Part shown: positions 7,628 through 16,354 of the stretch, piece by piece
How positions within the stretch are numbered: the first letter of the stretch is position 1
Layout: the number at the start of each line of letters is the position of its first letter
DNA from: Vibrio penaeicida
GTDB lineage: Bacteria; Pseudomonadota; Gammaproteobacteria; Enterobacterales; Vibrionaceae
Assembly: GCF_019977755.1 (NCBI RefSeq)
Contig: NZ_AP025145.1
Coordinates: 496,001-560,000, forward strand
Direction of reading: 5' to 3'
DNA: 64,000 nt
Notes under the pieces: generated by a model
Database searches by the model: none
Seen by the model: only the letters and a program-made list of their open reading frames with translations
What the model was told of the DNA's origin: nothing
Program-made: the position numbers and the translations under genes

Positions 7628-8907
7628 ATGCCAAAAAGAGAGATAAAAATAACGAAAAAGTGGATCGTTATTTTTTTTGTGATGTCCTGTCATTTCTTCG
7701 CAAACGCAACTGCCGCAGAGGAAAAATCCGTTAATGTTGGGTTTGTTGTGGGTATTCCGCCCTTCGTTGTAGGGGATTCGGGGGTTCTAGTGGATCTCGT
7801 TACAGAAGCGCTGGGGAGATCGGGGTACAAGGTTGTCAATTATGAATTCCCCAGTAAACAATTCGATCAAGATCCACTTAACGCTTTTGAAGAGCTTGAT
7901 ATCTTCATCGGTACGCCACTTAACTTCAGAGTCGATTATTCTTACGGTAAGGTTTACGAGTTCGATAATGTGGCGGTTTCTAAAGCCTCCAGTCAGTTAA
8001 AAATAGACAGGATTTCCGACCTTAAAGGCAAATATATAGTGGGCTTTAACAACGCCACCTTCTTTAGAAGGTGGTAATTTACTACGGCTTTTCAGCTGTA
8101 TACGGATTATGCGATTGATAAAAAGAACATCAATTCCAGTCAGGAATACATCTTCTCATCTTACCAAGATGCGTTGCAAACCAGCTTATGGGTTTTAAAC
8201 AGTGATCTCATTGAATCGCAAGTCAATGGGATCATCAGCATTCCTGAAATAACGTATGTTCATATTGAAAGTAAAGATGGTGACGTTTGGAGTTCTGGCA
8301 TCAAGTTGTACAAACATGTTGTCAAACAATCGGTTGTTTTGCAGCATGAGTATCTTGGCGGAAAAGTGATCGACATTGGCACATTGACGATTCAGTCTGA
8401 TTTGGTAGCCGTCGATCAGTCCTATCAACGCTTTTTGTTTAAAGAGCATCTAGAGAAGCTGACTGTTTCACTTTCGCACGAACTTAAGTTGCACGACGCG
8501 AAAATAGAGGTTCAGTGTGAAGACAGCTTGAGCGTAGAAAGTTACCCCAGTGCCTACGTTCAAATCTTTACAAACTTAATTACCAACAGCTTGAAACATG
8601 GGTTTGATGATTGGGGGGGGGAGAACGGTGTATATCTATCGCCATTGCATCGGATACTGAAAATTTGGTTATTGACTATCGTGACACTGGGAAAGGCATT
8701 TCAAGCGAAGTGAACGATCGAATATTTGAGCCATTTGTGACAACAAAAAGAGGTAAAGGTGGAACGGGGCTAGGGGCGAATATTGTCTATAACCTAGTAA
8801 CCCAGTTGCTCAAAGGACAAATTGAAAGCAATAGCGATATTGAATCTGGTGCTCAATTCATCATTACTGCTCCTTTGGACTTGGCTTCTACGTCCTACGT
8901 TATTTAG
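7628..8907 (+). pseudogene. Broken sensor histidine kinase (periplasmic-binding sensor type)
   Basis: Three consecutive pieces belong to one former gene. Piece 1 (7628-8077) has a signal peptide and the first half of a family-3 solute-binding sensor domain, then an in-frame TAA. Piece 2 continues in the same frame (from about 8078) with a sensor segment (LWVLNSDLIESQVNGI), then jumps without a phospho-accepting His region to an N box (FTNLITNSLKHGF). At a run of nine G (8613-8621) the frame shifts. Piece 3 (to 8907) has the G box (YRDTGKGI) and GGTGLGANIV. The nonsense codon, frameshift and apparent loss of the membrane and DHp region make function unlikely. The end overlaps the LysR gene by eight bases. 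Confidence 0.85.
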
Positions 8908-9814
8908 AGTTTTCCCTTTTCTGAATGCCTAGTTGAAGGTGCTCGGCCAAAAAATCGACAAATGCCTTTACTCGAATTGGCAGATAGTCATCAGCTTTAT
9001 ATATCGCATACATTGGCAATCCATTGGATTGATAATGACTCAATACTTCTTCCAACTGTTCGTTGACAAAGTACTCGCTTACCATCCAATGCGGTAGAGC
9101 AGTAACGCCTTGGTCAAGCAAAGCCATTTTTAGCATCAATTCTGGGCTATCGCTGGTCACATACTCTTTGACTTTTATGGAAGTTTTATTCCCTGAGGAC
9201 TCAACAAATGTCCACGTATTGGACGGGGTCATAAGTGAGTAAGTAATACACTTGTGGTTAGCCAGATCTTTTGGAGACGTTATCGGCGGTGCAGCTTTCA
9301 GATAGTTTGTAGAGGCAATGTAAGTGATGGGGTTTTCGCCAAGTAAACGAGCTTTATAGCTGGAGTCTTTAACATGTGAAGCTCTAATAGCGATGTCTAC
9401 ATCTTGCTCTATCAAATCGATTTGATGGTCATTGACGGAGATGTTTACTGTAACTAATGGATGCTTTTCTAAAAATAAGGTTAAAGGCTCTGCCAATAGT
9501 CTGGTTGCCATCGCACTGGGTACTGAAATTTTGAGGTGACCAGCTACAGTATTCAACTCCTGTTTAATTTGCGCCTCTACACAATTCATTTCATCAATAA
9601 GCTTTTCGCAATGTTTTAGGTATATTTTCCCTGACTCGGTGATGTGTATTTTACGGCTGTTACGGTGAAACAATGTAAAACCAATTCGACTCTCAAGCCA
9701 AGCAATCTTTTTGCTGATGGCACTCTGTGTCTGGTTGAATTCATCAGCTGTCGCGGTAAAACTGCCTAGGTGTGCAGTTCTAATAAAGATTTTTATACAC
9801 TCATACCTGTCCAT
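8900..9814 (-). CDS. LysR-family transcriptional regulator
   Basis: The protein has 304 residues. The N-terminal winged HTH (residues about 1-60, with LGSFTATADEFNQTQSAISK and LESRIGFTLFHR) is followed by a periplasmic-binding-like effector domain starting near residue 90 (LKISVPSAMATRLL). AGGAATAATAA precedes the ATG. It is divergent from a DoxX-like membrane protein gene at 9913 across 98 bases, the classical arrangement for a LysR regulator and its target. The effector cannot be told from the sequence. Confidence 0.9.
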   Translation of the reverse strand: MDRYECIKIFIRTAHLGSFTATADEFNQTQSAISKKIAWLESRIGFTLFHRNSRKIHITESGKIYLKHCEKLIDEMNCVEAQIKQELNTVAGHLKISVPSAMATRLLAEPLTLFLEKHPLVTVNISVNDHQIDLIEQDVDIAIRASHVKDSSYKARLLGENPITYIASTNYLKAAPPITSPKDLANHKCITYSLMTPSNTWTFVESSGNKTSIKVKEYVTSDSPELMLKMALLDQGVTALPHWMVSEYFVNEQLEEVLSHYQSNGLPMYAIYKADDYLPIRVKAFVDFLAEHLQLGIQKRENSK

Positions 9815-9912
9815 TTATTATTCCTGTATGGAATACATGATAGTCAAAAAATAGCATTCAATAGCAAGTTTGGGAATGCTTTAATGATTCTATCAGACAA
9901 GAGGTAAAGGCA

Positions 9913-10260
9913 ATGACAGTGATAATTAGTGTAATTTTGGTAGTGTTTTTTACGTTTGCGAGTTCAATTAAGATATTGGGCTGGCAGAAAAAAGTCTTTG
10001 AAACTCAGTTGGCATTTTTTGTTAAATATGGCCTCAATCGAGCTGTAATGTTTTTGACAGGGTTAGTGGAATTAGCTGGCTCAGGGTTACTTGCGGCTTC
10101 TTGGTTTTATGTTGAAAGCTGGATTTTACTTAGTGGTGCAGGGCTATTAGCTATTACATCGGTCGGTGCAATCTTTTTTCACCTGAGGTTTGACCGTTGG
10201 CAGGATGGGGTGCCGGCAACGATAACGTTGATACTGTCATCCGTACTGTTCATTTTGTAA
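9913..10260 (+). CDS. DoxX-like small membrane protein
   Basis: The protein has 115 residues and four hydrophobic segments (about 2-18, 42-62, 67-85 and 95-114). The G-L-V-E-L-A-G-S-G pattern at the second segment is typical of DoxX-like proteins. The function of the family is unsettled. AGAGGTAAAGG precedes the ATG. It is divergent from the LysR gene and likely under its control, and a strong terminator follows seven bases after the stop. Confidence 0.75.
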   Translation: MTVIISVILVVFFTFASSIKILGWQKKVFETQLAFFVKYGLNRAVMFLTGLVELAGSGLLAASWFYVESWILLSGAGLLAITSVGAIFFHLRFDRWQDGVPATITLILSSVLFIL

Positions 10261-10266
10261 TGAAAG

Positions 10267-10312
10267 AAACCGGGCTAAGTTTATGGGGTCACTTCAGTTG
10301 CCCGGTTTTTTT
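10267..10312 (+). terminator. Rho-independent terminator
   Basis: A perfect nine-base stem (AAACCGGGC, 10267-10275, with 10300-10308) with a long loop ends in a run of seven T (10306-10312). It directly follows the DoxX-like gene. Confidence 0.8.
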
Positions 10313-10341
10313 ATTGTGTTTTAGGTTTAAACGAATGCTGA

Positions 10342-10680
10342 TTAGCTGTCTTTGGACTCGTATTGATAGTCGACGTCAACAATGGCACGATACTGAACTT
10401 CACCGCGTTTTTTAGAAAAAGCCTCGATGTGCAGTTCCACATCTTTCACTTTTACGCTGTCGTAAATTACAGTAGTGGCTGAAATGGGTAGTTTATTCGT
10501 CAGTTGGTTTGACGACATTTCGTTGATTTCATCCATGAGAGTATATCCAGCGTTTAATGCCTGCTCCTGCGTGGCATAGCCTTCAGTTGTTATCGAAGTC
10601 GCGCTACTGTTTAGTTGATTACTAGCAAATACAGTAGAACTCAGTAGCATGGTTGCTGCTAACACAGTGACTTTCTTCAT
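10342..10680 (-). CDS. Small secreted protein, DUF3316-like
   Basis: The protein has 112 residues and a clear Sec signal peptide (MKKVTVLAATMLLSSTVFA, cleavage after residue 19). The mature part, with ATQEQALNAGYTLMDEI and the C-terminal VQYRAIVDVDYQY strand pair, fits the small periplasmic family I know as DUF3316, common in Vibrio. The function is unknown. AGGAGTATTGTT precedes the ATG. It is monocistronic, followed closely by the terminator shared with the DoxX-like gene. Confidence 0.65.
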   Translation of the reverse strand: MKKVTVLAATMLLSSTVFASNQLNSSATSITTEGYATQEQALNAGYTLMDEINEMSSNQLTNKLPISATTVIYDSVKVKDVELHIEAFSKKRGEVQYRAIVDVDYQYESKDS

Positions 10681-10945
10681 AACAATACTCCTATAAGCTT
10701 ATTTACAAACGAATCGGTATTTACAGGTGAGCCAGCATTTAGGAACGAACTGCTGCTCGGAAGTACACCAATTCTTGCGATTGGACCAGCCTGAAAATCG
10801 CCTTAGCCTCGCTTACCGTTAAGTAAGTTATGGGCTTCACTTTCCCCAAGCTGGTAGTACCTATATTACGGATTGTTATGTAAGGAGTCCGTCAAGCCGT
10901 GTAAAACTCTCTAGCGTATTGGTAAAGATCGACACATGAAAAACA

Positions 10946-10963
10946 AGGGAACGTCAATTCCCT
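10946..10963 (-). terminator. Terminator after the cation antiporter gene
   Basis: A six-base stem (AGGGAA 10946-10951 with TTCCCT 10958-10963) has a six-base loop. On the minus strand it is followed by TTGTTTTT. It lies 33 bases after the stop of the minus-strand antiporter gene. Confidence 0.6.
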
Positions 10964-10996
10964 GTCTTTTGTCTCTTTTGTTCAGGTTAATAACCC

Positions 10997-12916
10997 CTAA
11001 TCTTCAAAATCTTTCAAATAGTCCTTGGGCGGAGGCGTCCAACTCCGCTCGGTTTGATCGTGCGTACCACGTCTGTTGCTATGTAGCGAAGCTTTCAATG
11101 TTTCTTCCAATTGCATAAATAATTTGCGGTAATTGTTGTCGAAACGCTGCTCGCCATCGGACTCACCTAACCAAGCTTTGTAAAGCTGTTCAGAGCCTTC
11201 TTGTTCCACATCGATATACGCGGCTTTCTGTTGTTCCACCTGAAAAGGGTGCATACCGATAGAACGCAGTGCCTCTGCACCGACTTCCAGCGCAGCATGA
11301 AAGGTTTCTTTTTCAATAAAATCCGCGCCCGCTTGGCGGAGATGGTATTCATGAACTCGATCATAAGCTCGAGCAAGTATTTTTACCTGTGGGTAGGTGT
11401 GTTTCACGTATTGCACGAGTTCTACAGCACTTTCCCGCGCATCCATAGCGACCACTAACAAACTTGCTTCTTCTATACCTGCGGTATGCAGAAGATCGGG
11501 GCGCGTGGCGTCACCAAAATAGGCTTTGGTATTGATTTTACGTAAGTTATCGACTTGCGACGCTTCGCAGTCCAACACGACGGTTTGAATATGGTTACTC
11601 ACGAGGAGGCGATTCACGATCTGGCCGAATCGACCGACACCAGCAATGATGACTTTCCCCGTCTCTTCGATGGTATCTTCTTCACGTTGGTTTTCTTGGT
11701 CTAAATATTTCGGCACGATGACTTTATCAAACAGAATGAACAGTCCCGGTGTTAGGAACATAGACAAAGCCACCACCATGGAAAGTGTTTGCGCAAGCTC
11801 GGTTGGGATCACGTGGCTTTGAACTGTGAAGCTCAACAATACAAATCCAAACTCACCGGCTTGTGCGAGGCTAAGTGAGAAAAGCCACCTATCGCTGGCG
11901 CGAATACCAAACACAAAGCTTAAAATGAGTAGAACGAACGCTTTGAGCAACATAATGCCCATTGTCATTCCGATGATGTCAAAGAATTGGTTACCCAAAA
12001 TATCGAAGTTAATACCCGCTCCTACGGTGATAAAGAAGAGTCCTAGTAAAAGCCCCTTAAATGGATCGATATTCGATTCCAGTTCGTGGCGAAACTCACT
12101 GTTGGCTAACACCACACCCGCGAGGAAGGTTCCAAGTGCCGGCGACAGCCCGACCAAGCTCATCAACGCTGCAATACCGACAACCAGCATCAGTGCTGTA
12201 GCGGTGAATATTTCCCGTAGACCAGAACTGGCAACAAAACGGAACAAGGGACGGCTGGCATAATGCCCTCCTACCATTAGTGCAACAATAGTAACAATAA
12301 TGACAGAGCCATAAGCCCAACCGGGCAGCCCCGCCACCAAACTCATTTCTTCATGGTGATCGGACGCAGCTTGCGCGGCGCTTTGGGCTTTTTCTACCAA
12401 TTCAGGTAGTGCAAGAAGGGGGATAAACGCCAACATTGGAATAACGGCAATGTCTTGGAACAGCAATACAGAGAAGGCGTTACGACCCCCTTCTGTTTTT
12501 GATAGCCCTTTCTCATTAAAAGTTTGAAGAACAATAGCGGTAGAAGAAAGTGCGAAAACAAGACCAATACTCAGTGAGATAGTCCAAGGTTGCTGCAACC
12601 ACAATGAAATACCCATAACGGCCGCTGCCGTTAAACCAACTTGCAATCCACCGAGCCCAATTAGTCGGTTTTTCATCGACCACAGCATTTTGGGTTCCAG
12701 TTCTAAACCGACGAGAAACAGCATCATGACGACGCCGAATTCTGCAAAGTGCTGAATGGTGGTGGTTTCTTCACCCACTAATCCGATAACAGGACCAATA
12801 ATGACACCGGCAATCAAGTAGCCCAAAACACTGCCTAACCCTAAGCGCTTCGCGATCGGAACCATAATGACGGCCGCGATAAGATAGATAAAAGCTTGTA
12901 AGAAATAGCTGGTCAT
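10997..12916 (-). CDS. KefB/KefC-type glutathione-gated K+ efflux antiporter (CPA2)
   Basis: The protein has 639 residues. Residues about 1-390 form the membrane antiporter core of the CPA2 family, including GVVMMLFLVGLELEP and the LLFQDIAVIPML segment with the conserved Gln-Asp. Residues about 405-520 are a TrkA-N/RCK domain with the nucleotide loop VGRFGQIVNRLL. A hydrophilic tail of about 100 residues follows. Kef systems export K+ in exchange for protons when glutathione conjugates accumulate, protecting against electrophiles by acidifying the cytoplasm. The start overlaps the stop of the upstream KefF/G-like gene (TAATG), so the two are translationally coupled. KefB and KefC cannot be separated by eye. 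Confidence 0.88.
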   Translation of the reverse strand: MTSYFLQAFIYLIAAVIMVPIAKRLGLGSVLGYLIAGVIIGPVIGLVGEETTTIQHFAEFGVVMMLFLVGLELEPKMLWSMKNRLIGLGGLQVGLTAAAVMGISLWLQQPWTISLSIGLVFALSSTAIVLQTFNEKGLSKTEGGRNAFSVLLFQDIAVIPMLAFIPLLALPELVEKAQSAAQAASDHHEEMSLVAGLPGWAYGSVIIVTIVALMVGGHYASRPLFRFVASSGLREIFTATALMLVVGIAALMSLVGLSPALGTFLAGVVLANSEFRHELESNIDPFKGLLLGLFFITVGAGINFDILGNQFFDIIGMTMGIMLLKAFVLLILSFVFGIRASDRWLFSLSLAQAGEFGFVLLSFTVQSHVIPTELAQTLSMVVALSMFLTPGLFILFDKVIVPKYLDQENQREEDTIEETGKVIIAGVGRFGQIVNRLLVSNHIQTVVLDCEASQVDNLRKINTKAYFGDATRPDLLHTAGIEEASLLVVAMDARESAVELVQYVKHTYPQVKILARAYDRVHEYHLRQAGADFIEKETFHAALEVGAEALRSIGMHPFQVEQQKAAYIDVEQEGSEQLYKAWLGESDGEQRFDNNYRKLFMQLEETLKASLHSNRRGTHDQTERSWTPPPKDYLKDFED

Positions 12917-13533
12917 TACGCGTCCTCCTTAAGTAGTGGTGACAAGTCGTTGGTGATTTTCTTCATAGAGGCAGCGGCTTCTAGATCCACCTTGTCTTCC
13001 ACCAAGGCGGTGAGAAGCGTTTGGTATTTTTCCGCGTGACTGTTGATACGATTTTCTTCAGATGCCGTGCGAGAGCCAAATAAGACAAATGGGGCAAGGT
13101 ATATCATCCCAGTTAAAGAAGACATTTGTTGCAGGGGCTGCAATAGCTCACCGATGGTGAAGTGGTTAAAGCCATCGGTGCAGTAGGCCTCTTCCTTTCC
13201 TCCCGCCGAAGTGACACACATAAAGTATTTGCCATGCAGTTCGGTTCCGGTCGAGCCATACGCAAATCCGTATTCAAGCACCAAATCTTGCCACTCTTTA
13301 AGAATGGCAGGGGTGGAGTACCAGTACATAGGAAATTGGAATATCACAACGTCATGGTCGCGCAGTCTTTGTTGTTCTTTATCTATATTGATATTGAAGC
13401 GCGGGTATTCGTGATACAGGTCGATAGCAGTGACGCCTTCCACGCTTTGCGCTGCATGAAACAATGGCAGGTTTACTTCTGATTGTTTGTGCGATGGGTG
13501 AGCAAACAGAACAAGTACTTTCTTTTGGGGCAT
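12916..13533 (-). CDS. KefF/KefG-type flavodoxin-fold ancillary protein
   Basis: The protein has 205 residues with the NQO/flavodoxin-like quinone reductase fold: VLVLFAHPSHKQSEVN near the N-terminus, FQFPMYWYSTPAILKEW around residue 68, and the FMN-site loop TSAGGKEEAY near residue 110. In E. coli the KefF and KefG homologues bind Kef channels and are needed for full efflux activity. This one overlaps the antiporter gene by one base and is the first gene of the pair, which supports the role. AAAAGGGAAA precedes the ATG. Confidence 0.88.
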   Translation of the reverse strand: MPQKKVLVLFAHPSHKQSEVNLPLFHAAQSVEGVTAIDLYHEYPRFNINIDKEQQRLRDHDVVIFQFPMYWYSTPAILKEWQDLVLEYGFAYGSTGTELHGKYFMCVTSAGGKEEAYCTDGFNHFTIGELLQPLQQMSSLTGMIYLAPFVLFGSRTASEENRINSHAEKYQTLLTALVEDKVDLEAAASMKKITNDLSPLLKEDA

Positions 13534-13852
13534 TAGAGTTTCCCTTTTATGTTTTTTATACGAATACCATACAGTTTGTATCAGGTGTGTAACAACACCA
13601 TTAATTTGAATGATGTATTCGAAAAACGAGTGGAAATTTTAGCGCTCGCTCACGCTTCTCTATTAATCAGAACTTTTTTCTACTCCTGCTTCTTCGCTCG
13701 TTAAAAATCAAAGTTGTTAGCGTGCTCTCTAGGTGCCTTAAAATGGTGATTTTGAGGGGTTTTAAGTTGATGATTTTTAAAGGTTTAAATTGTTTGTTTT
13801 TCAAAGAGTTAATCGGTAACGTAGCGGCGTCCAATTAAACGCGAGAGAGAAC
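13534..13852. other. Intergenic region before the qnr-like gene, 319 bases
   Basis: Divergent promoters for the kef pair and the qnr-like gene must lie here. The right half is very rich in T and has repeated TTTTTAAAGGTTTAAA-like runs. TTGAGG at about 13752 could be a -35 element. No LexA-type CTGT-N8-ACAG site is visible. GAGAGAG precedes the qnr-like start. Confidence 0.35.
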
Positions 13853-14506
13853 ATGGAATTTAAGAAAAAACACTTTGTATCTGAAAGCTTCGTGCGAACC
13901 GATATGTCGGAATGGCGTTTTACCCAATGCACGTTTGACCAATGTGATTTCTCGCGAGCAGATTTAAGTGACGCGGTGTTTATCGATTGTCAGTTTTTTA
14001 AGGCGAGTGAGATAGAGGGTTGCCAGTTTCAATACACAAACTTGAAAGACGCAAGCTTTAAGAACTGCCAATTAGCCATGGCACAGTTTGTGGGGGCGAA
14101 TTGTTTAGGTGCAGAATTTAGAGAATGCGACCTAAAAGGGGCGAATTTTGTTAAAGCCAACTTTGCCAACCGCGTCAGCCACCAAGTTTATTTCTGTAGT
14201 GTCTTTATTACGGGGTGCAATTTGTCGTATGCCAATTTCGAAAATGCCTGTATCGAAAAATGCGACTTGTTTGAGAATCGTTGGACAGGCGCGCTTTTGC
14301 AAGGTGCATCACTGCGTGGATCGGACTTATCCCGCGGAGAATTTTCGGAAGATGCTTGGTCTCAATTTCGCTTTGAGAATTGCGATTTAACCCATACAGA
14401 GCTTTACGGGCTCGATCCAAGAAGGATCTCTTTACAAGGTGTGAAGATTTGCGATTGGCAGCAAGAGCAGCTTTTAGAGCCACTTGGGGTGATTGTTCTA
14501 CCCTAA
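13853..14506 (+). CDS. qnr: Qnr-family pentapeptide repeat protein (quinolone resistance type)
   Basis: The protein has 217 residues, nearly the 218 of Qnr proteins. It is built of pentapeptide repeats (A(D/N)LXX-like) in two coils, with the family-specific segments EFRECDLKGANF, VSHQVYFCSVFITGCNL and the end LDPRRISLQGVKICDWQQEQ followed by LLEPLGVIVLP. Qnr proteins are right-handed beta-helix dimers that bind DNA gyrase and topoisomerase IV and shield them from quinolones. Vibrionaceae carry chromosomal copies considered the source of the plasmid genes. No mobile element flanks this copy, so it appears native. The exact subclass needs a comparison. Confidence 0.92.
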   Translation: MEFKKKHFVSESFVRTDMSEWRFTQCTFDQCDFSRADLSDAVFIDCQFFKASEIEGCQFQYTNLKDASFKNCQLAMAQFVGANCLGAEFRECDLKGANFVKANFANRVSHQVYFCSVFITGCNLSYANFENACIEKCDLFENRWTGALLQGASLRGSDLSRGEFSEDAWSQFRFENCDLTHTELYGLDPRRISLQGVKICDWQQEQLLEPLGVIVLP

Positions 14507-14511
14507 AAAAA

Positions 14512-14530
14512 TGCCCGAACATATCGGGCA
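14512..14530 (-). terminator. Hairpin terminator between convergent qnr and kduD
   Basis: A perfect seven-base stem (TGCCCGA 14512-14518 with 14524-14530) and a five-base loop. The A run just before it becomes a T run on the minus strand, so it best ends the minus-strand operon that finishes at 14670. On the plus strand no T run follows. Confidence 0.55.
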
Positions 14531-14669
14531 AAATTGGGGATGTGTAACCGCTAAATTTACAAAGACTACAAGTTAGATAATTTAGATAACGTAATCTTTC
14601 TTACCTCCTTGTTTCCAAATAAAATGAACATGCGAACAACCTCAGCTTTGCAACGTTGAGGTTAAATAG

Positions 14670-15425
14670 CTATCGTGCCTGCCAGCCGCCGTCAACGGTG
14701 AGCACAGTGCCGTTTACATAGTTGGATGCGCGAGAAGCCAGAAACACTACCGCGCCTTCCATGTCTTCCGATTCGCCCCATCGCCCAGCAGGGATTCGGT
14801 TTAAAATCTCTCCGTTTCTCACTTTGTCTTTTCTTAGCGCTTCGGTGTTGTCTGTTGCCATATATCCCGGTGCAATGGCATTTACGTTGATATCATAGGG
14901 AGCCCACTCACAGGCTCCGATGCGAGTTAAACCTAAAACGCCTGTTTTACTCGCAGTATAAGAAGGCACCCGTATTCCACCTTGGAAAGAGAGCATAGAT
15001 GCAATATTGATGATTTTCCCCGGGCGATTTAGCGCGACCCATTGCTTAACCATGGCTTGACTGAGAAAAAAAAGGGATTTGAGGTTGATGTCCATAACGC
15101 TATCCCATTCCTCTTCAGAAAACTGAATGCTGTCGTTTCTTCTGATAATGCCAGCGTTGTTCACTAAGATGTCTGGAATAATATCGATTGTTGCAAGGGT
15201 ATCTACGATTGCATCAACTGAATTTTTTTCTCCTAAATCTGCCTCGATACCAATAAAATTTTTGCCAAGCTTTTCTATTTTCGCTTGTGTATGCATTGTT
15301 GAAGAGCGAGCTACACCAATAATGTTGGCTCCCGCTTTCGCTAAAGCGATACTCATCGCTTGTCCCAAGCCTTTTGAGGCACCCGTAACCAGAGCAGTTT
15401 TTCCTTCTAAATTGAATAGTTCCAT
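14670..15425 (-). CDS. kduD: 2-dehydro-3-deoxy-D-gluconate 5-dehydrogenase (KduD), SDR family
   Basis: The protein has 251 residues, the usual KduD length. It has the Rossmann start TGASKGLGQAM, NNAG at about residue 89, the catalytic YTASK (Tyr near 156) and the C-terminal VNGTVLTVDGGWQAR, which is typical of KduD. KduD reduces 3-deoxy-D-glycero-2,5-hexodiulosonate to 2-keto-3-deoxygluconate in the breakdown of unsaturated uronates from pectin, ulvan or glycosaminoglycans. It is the last gene of the operon dctP-dctQ-dctM-kduI-kduD, nine bases after kduI. AGAGG precedes the ATG. No KDG kinase or aldolase is present in the window. Confidence 0.92.
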   Translation of the reverse strand: MELFNLEGKTALVTGASKGLGQAMSIALAKAGANIIGVARSSTMHTQAKIEKLGKNFIGIEADLGEKNSVDAIVDTLATIDIIPDILVNNAGIIRRNDSIQFSEEEWDSVMDINLKSLFFLSQAMVKQWVALNRPGKIINIASMLSFQGGIRVPSYTASKTGVLGLTRIGACEWAPYDINVNAIAPGYMATDNTEALRKDKVRNGEILNRIPAGRWGESEDMEGAVVFLASRASNYVNGTVLTVDGGWQAR

Positions 15426-15434
15426 GATGACCTC

Positions 15435-16265
15435 TTAGCGTATGTCTTGTGGAGCGACAAAATCCATGTCGTTGAATTCTTGATTTTCCCCTGCCATGGC
15501 CCATATGAAGCTGTAAGGGGTTGTGCCTACACCGCTGTGAATTGACCAGCTTGGTGAGATAACGGCTTGCTCATTTGCGATAACGATATGCCGAGTTTCA
15601 TCGGGTTTGCCCATAAGATGGAAAATCTGAGTATCTTCTGATTCAGAGAAGTAAAAGTACGCCTCCATACGTCGAGCGTGGGTATGGCATGGCATCGTAT
15701 TCCAGTTGGAAGAGTTAAGGAGTTCCGTTAACCCCATAACTAGCTGAGAACTTCTGCACACATCTGGGTGAATGTATTGATGGATAACTCGCTCATTGGA
15801 TTTTTTGGACTCCCCCAAGTGAACTTGAACAGCTTCTGAACGCCTTACAAGGATTGTTGGGTGAGAGTGATGGCTCGGTGAGCTGCAGAGATAAAAGCGC
15901 GCTGGCTTATCTTTATCGACGCTTTCGAATGAGACGGAATGCGCGCCCTGACCAATGTATAGGGCGTCTTTATGATCTAAAGAAAATATCTCATCGCCAA
16001 CTCGGATTCGACCTTCTCCACCTAGATTGATGGTGGCAGCTTCACGGCGATTGAAGAAGGTCAACCCCCCTAGCTCCTTACCTTCGGTAAGCTTAAGTGG
16101 TGAATTTTCTGGGGAAACCCCAGCAATGATCATCCGATCATCGTGGCAATAGTATTGCTGCACTTTACCTCGTTTAAATATCGATTCAATGAGGTAGCGG
16201 TCACGCAGTGTTTGCGTACCGTAGCTGCCGTAATCTTCGGCATGAGTCGAATAATAGCTTTTCAT
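15435..16265 (-). CDS. kduI: 5-dehydro-4-deoxy-D-glucuronate isomerase (KduI)
   Basis: The protein has 276 residues from the ATG at 16265. The open frame could extend 22 codons further, but that stretch contains a perfect stem-loop and lacks family similarity, and GGAATAAG precedes this ATG. The family metal site is visible as CHTHARRMEAYFYF (two His and a Glu) near residues 194-207, with a further His in SIHSGVGT. KduI isomerises 5-dehydro-4-deoxy-glucuronate to the 2,5-diketo form, the substrate of KduD encoded next. It is in the same operon as a TRAP importer and thus acts on imported unsaturated uronate. Confidence 0.92.
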   Translation of the reverse strand: MKSYYSTHAEDYGSYGTQTLRDRYLIESIFKRGKVQQYYCHDDRMIIAGVSPENSPLKLTEGKELGGLTFFNRREAATINLGGEGRIRVGDEIFSLDHKDALYIGQGAHSVSFESVDKDKPARFYLCSSPSHHSHPTILVRRSEAVQVHLGESKKSNERVIHQYIHPDVCRSSQLVMGLTELLNSSNWNTMPCHTHARRMEAYFYFSESEDTQIFHLMGKPDETRHIVIANEQAVISPSWSIHSGVGTTPYSFIWAMAGENQEFNDMDFVAPQDIR

Positions 16266-16291
16266 ATTTCTTATTCCGTTAAATTTGAAAC

Positions 16292-16329
16292 GAGTGAACC
16301 CAACCCATAAATTGCCAATGGGTTCACTC
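16292..16329 (-). promoter_or_regulatory. Perfect intercistronic stem-loop before kduI
   Basis: An 11-base perfect inverted repeat (GAGTGAACCCA at 16292-16302, TGGGTTCACTC at 16319-16329) with a 16-base loop lies in the gap between dctM and kduI. No T run follows on the minus strand. It is more likely an mRNA-stabilising or processing structure than a terminator. It also argues against the longer reading of kduI. Confidence 0.6.
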
Positions 16330-16354
16330 AATATTTTTTGTTAAAACTGATTTC

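Noticed and set aside
13534..13852. LexA/SOS control of the qnr-like gene
   Set aside because: No CTGT-N8-ACAG palindrome is present upstream.
15435..16331. Longer kduI reading starting at 16331
   Set aside because: The extra 22 codons contain a perfect stem-loop, lack family similarity and would make the protein longer than known KduI. A ribosome site precedes the ATG at 16265.
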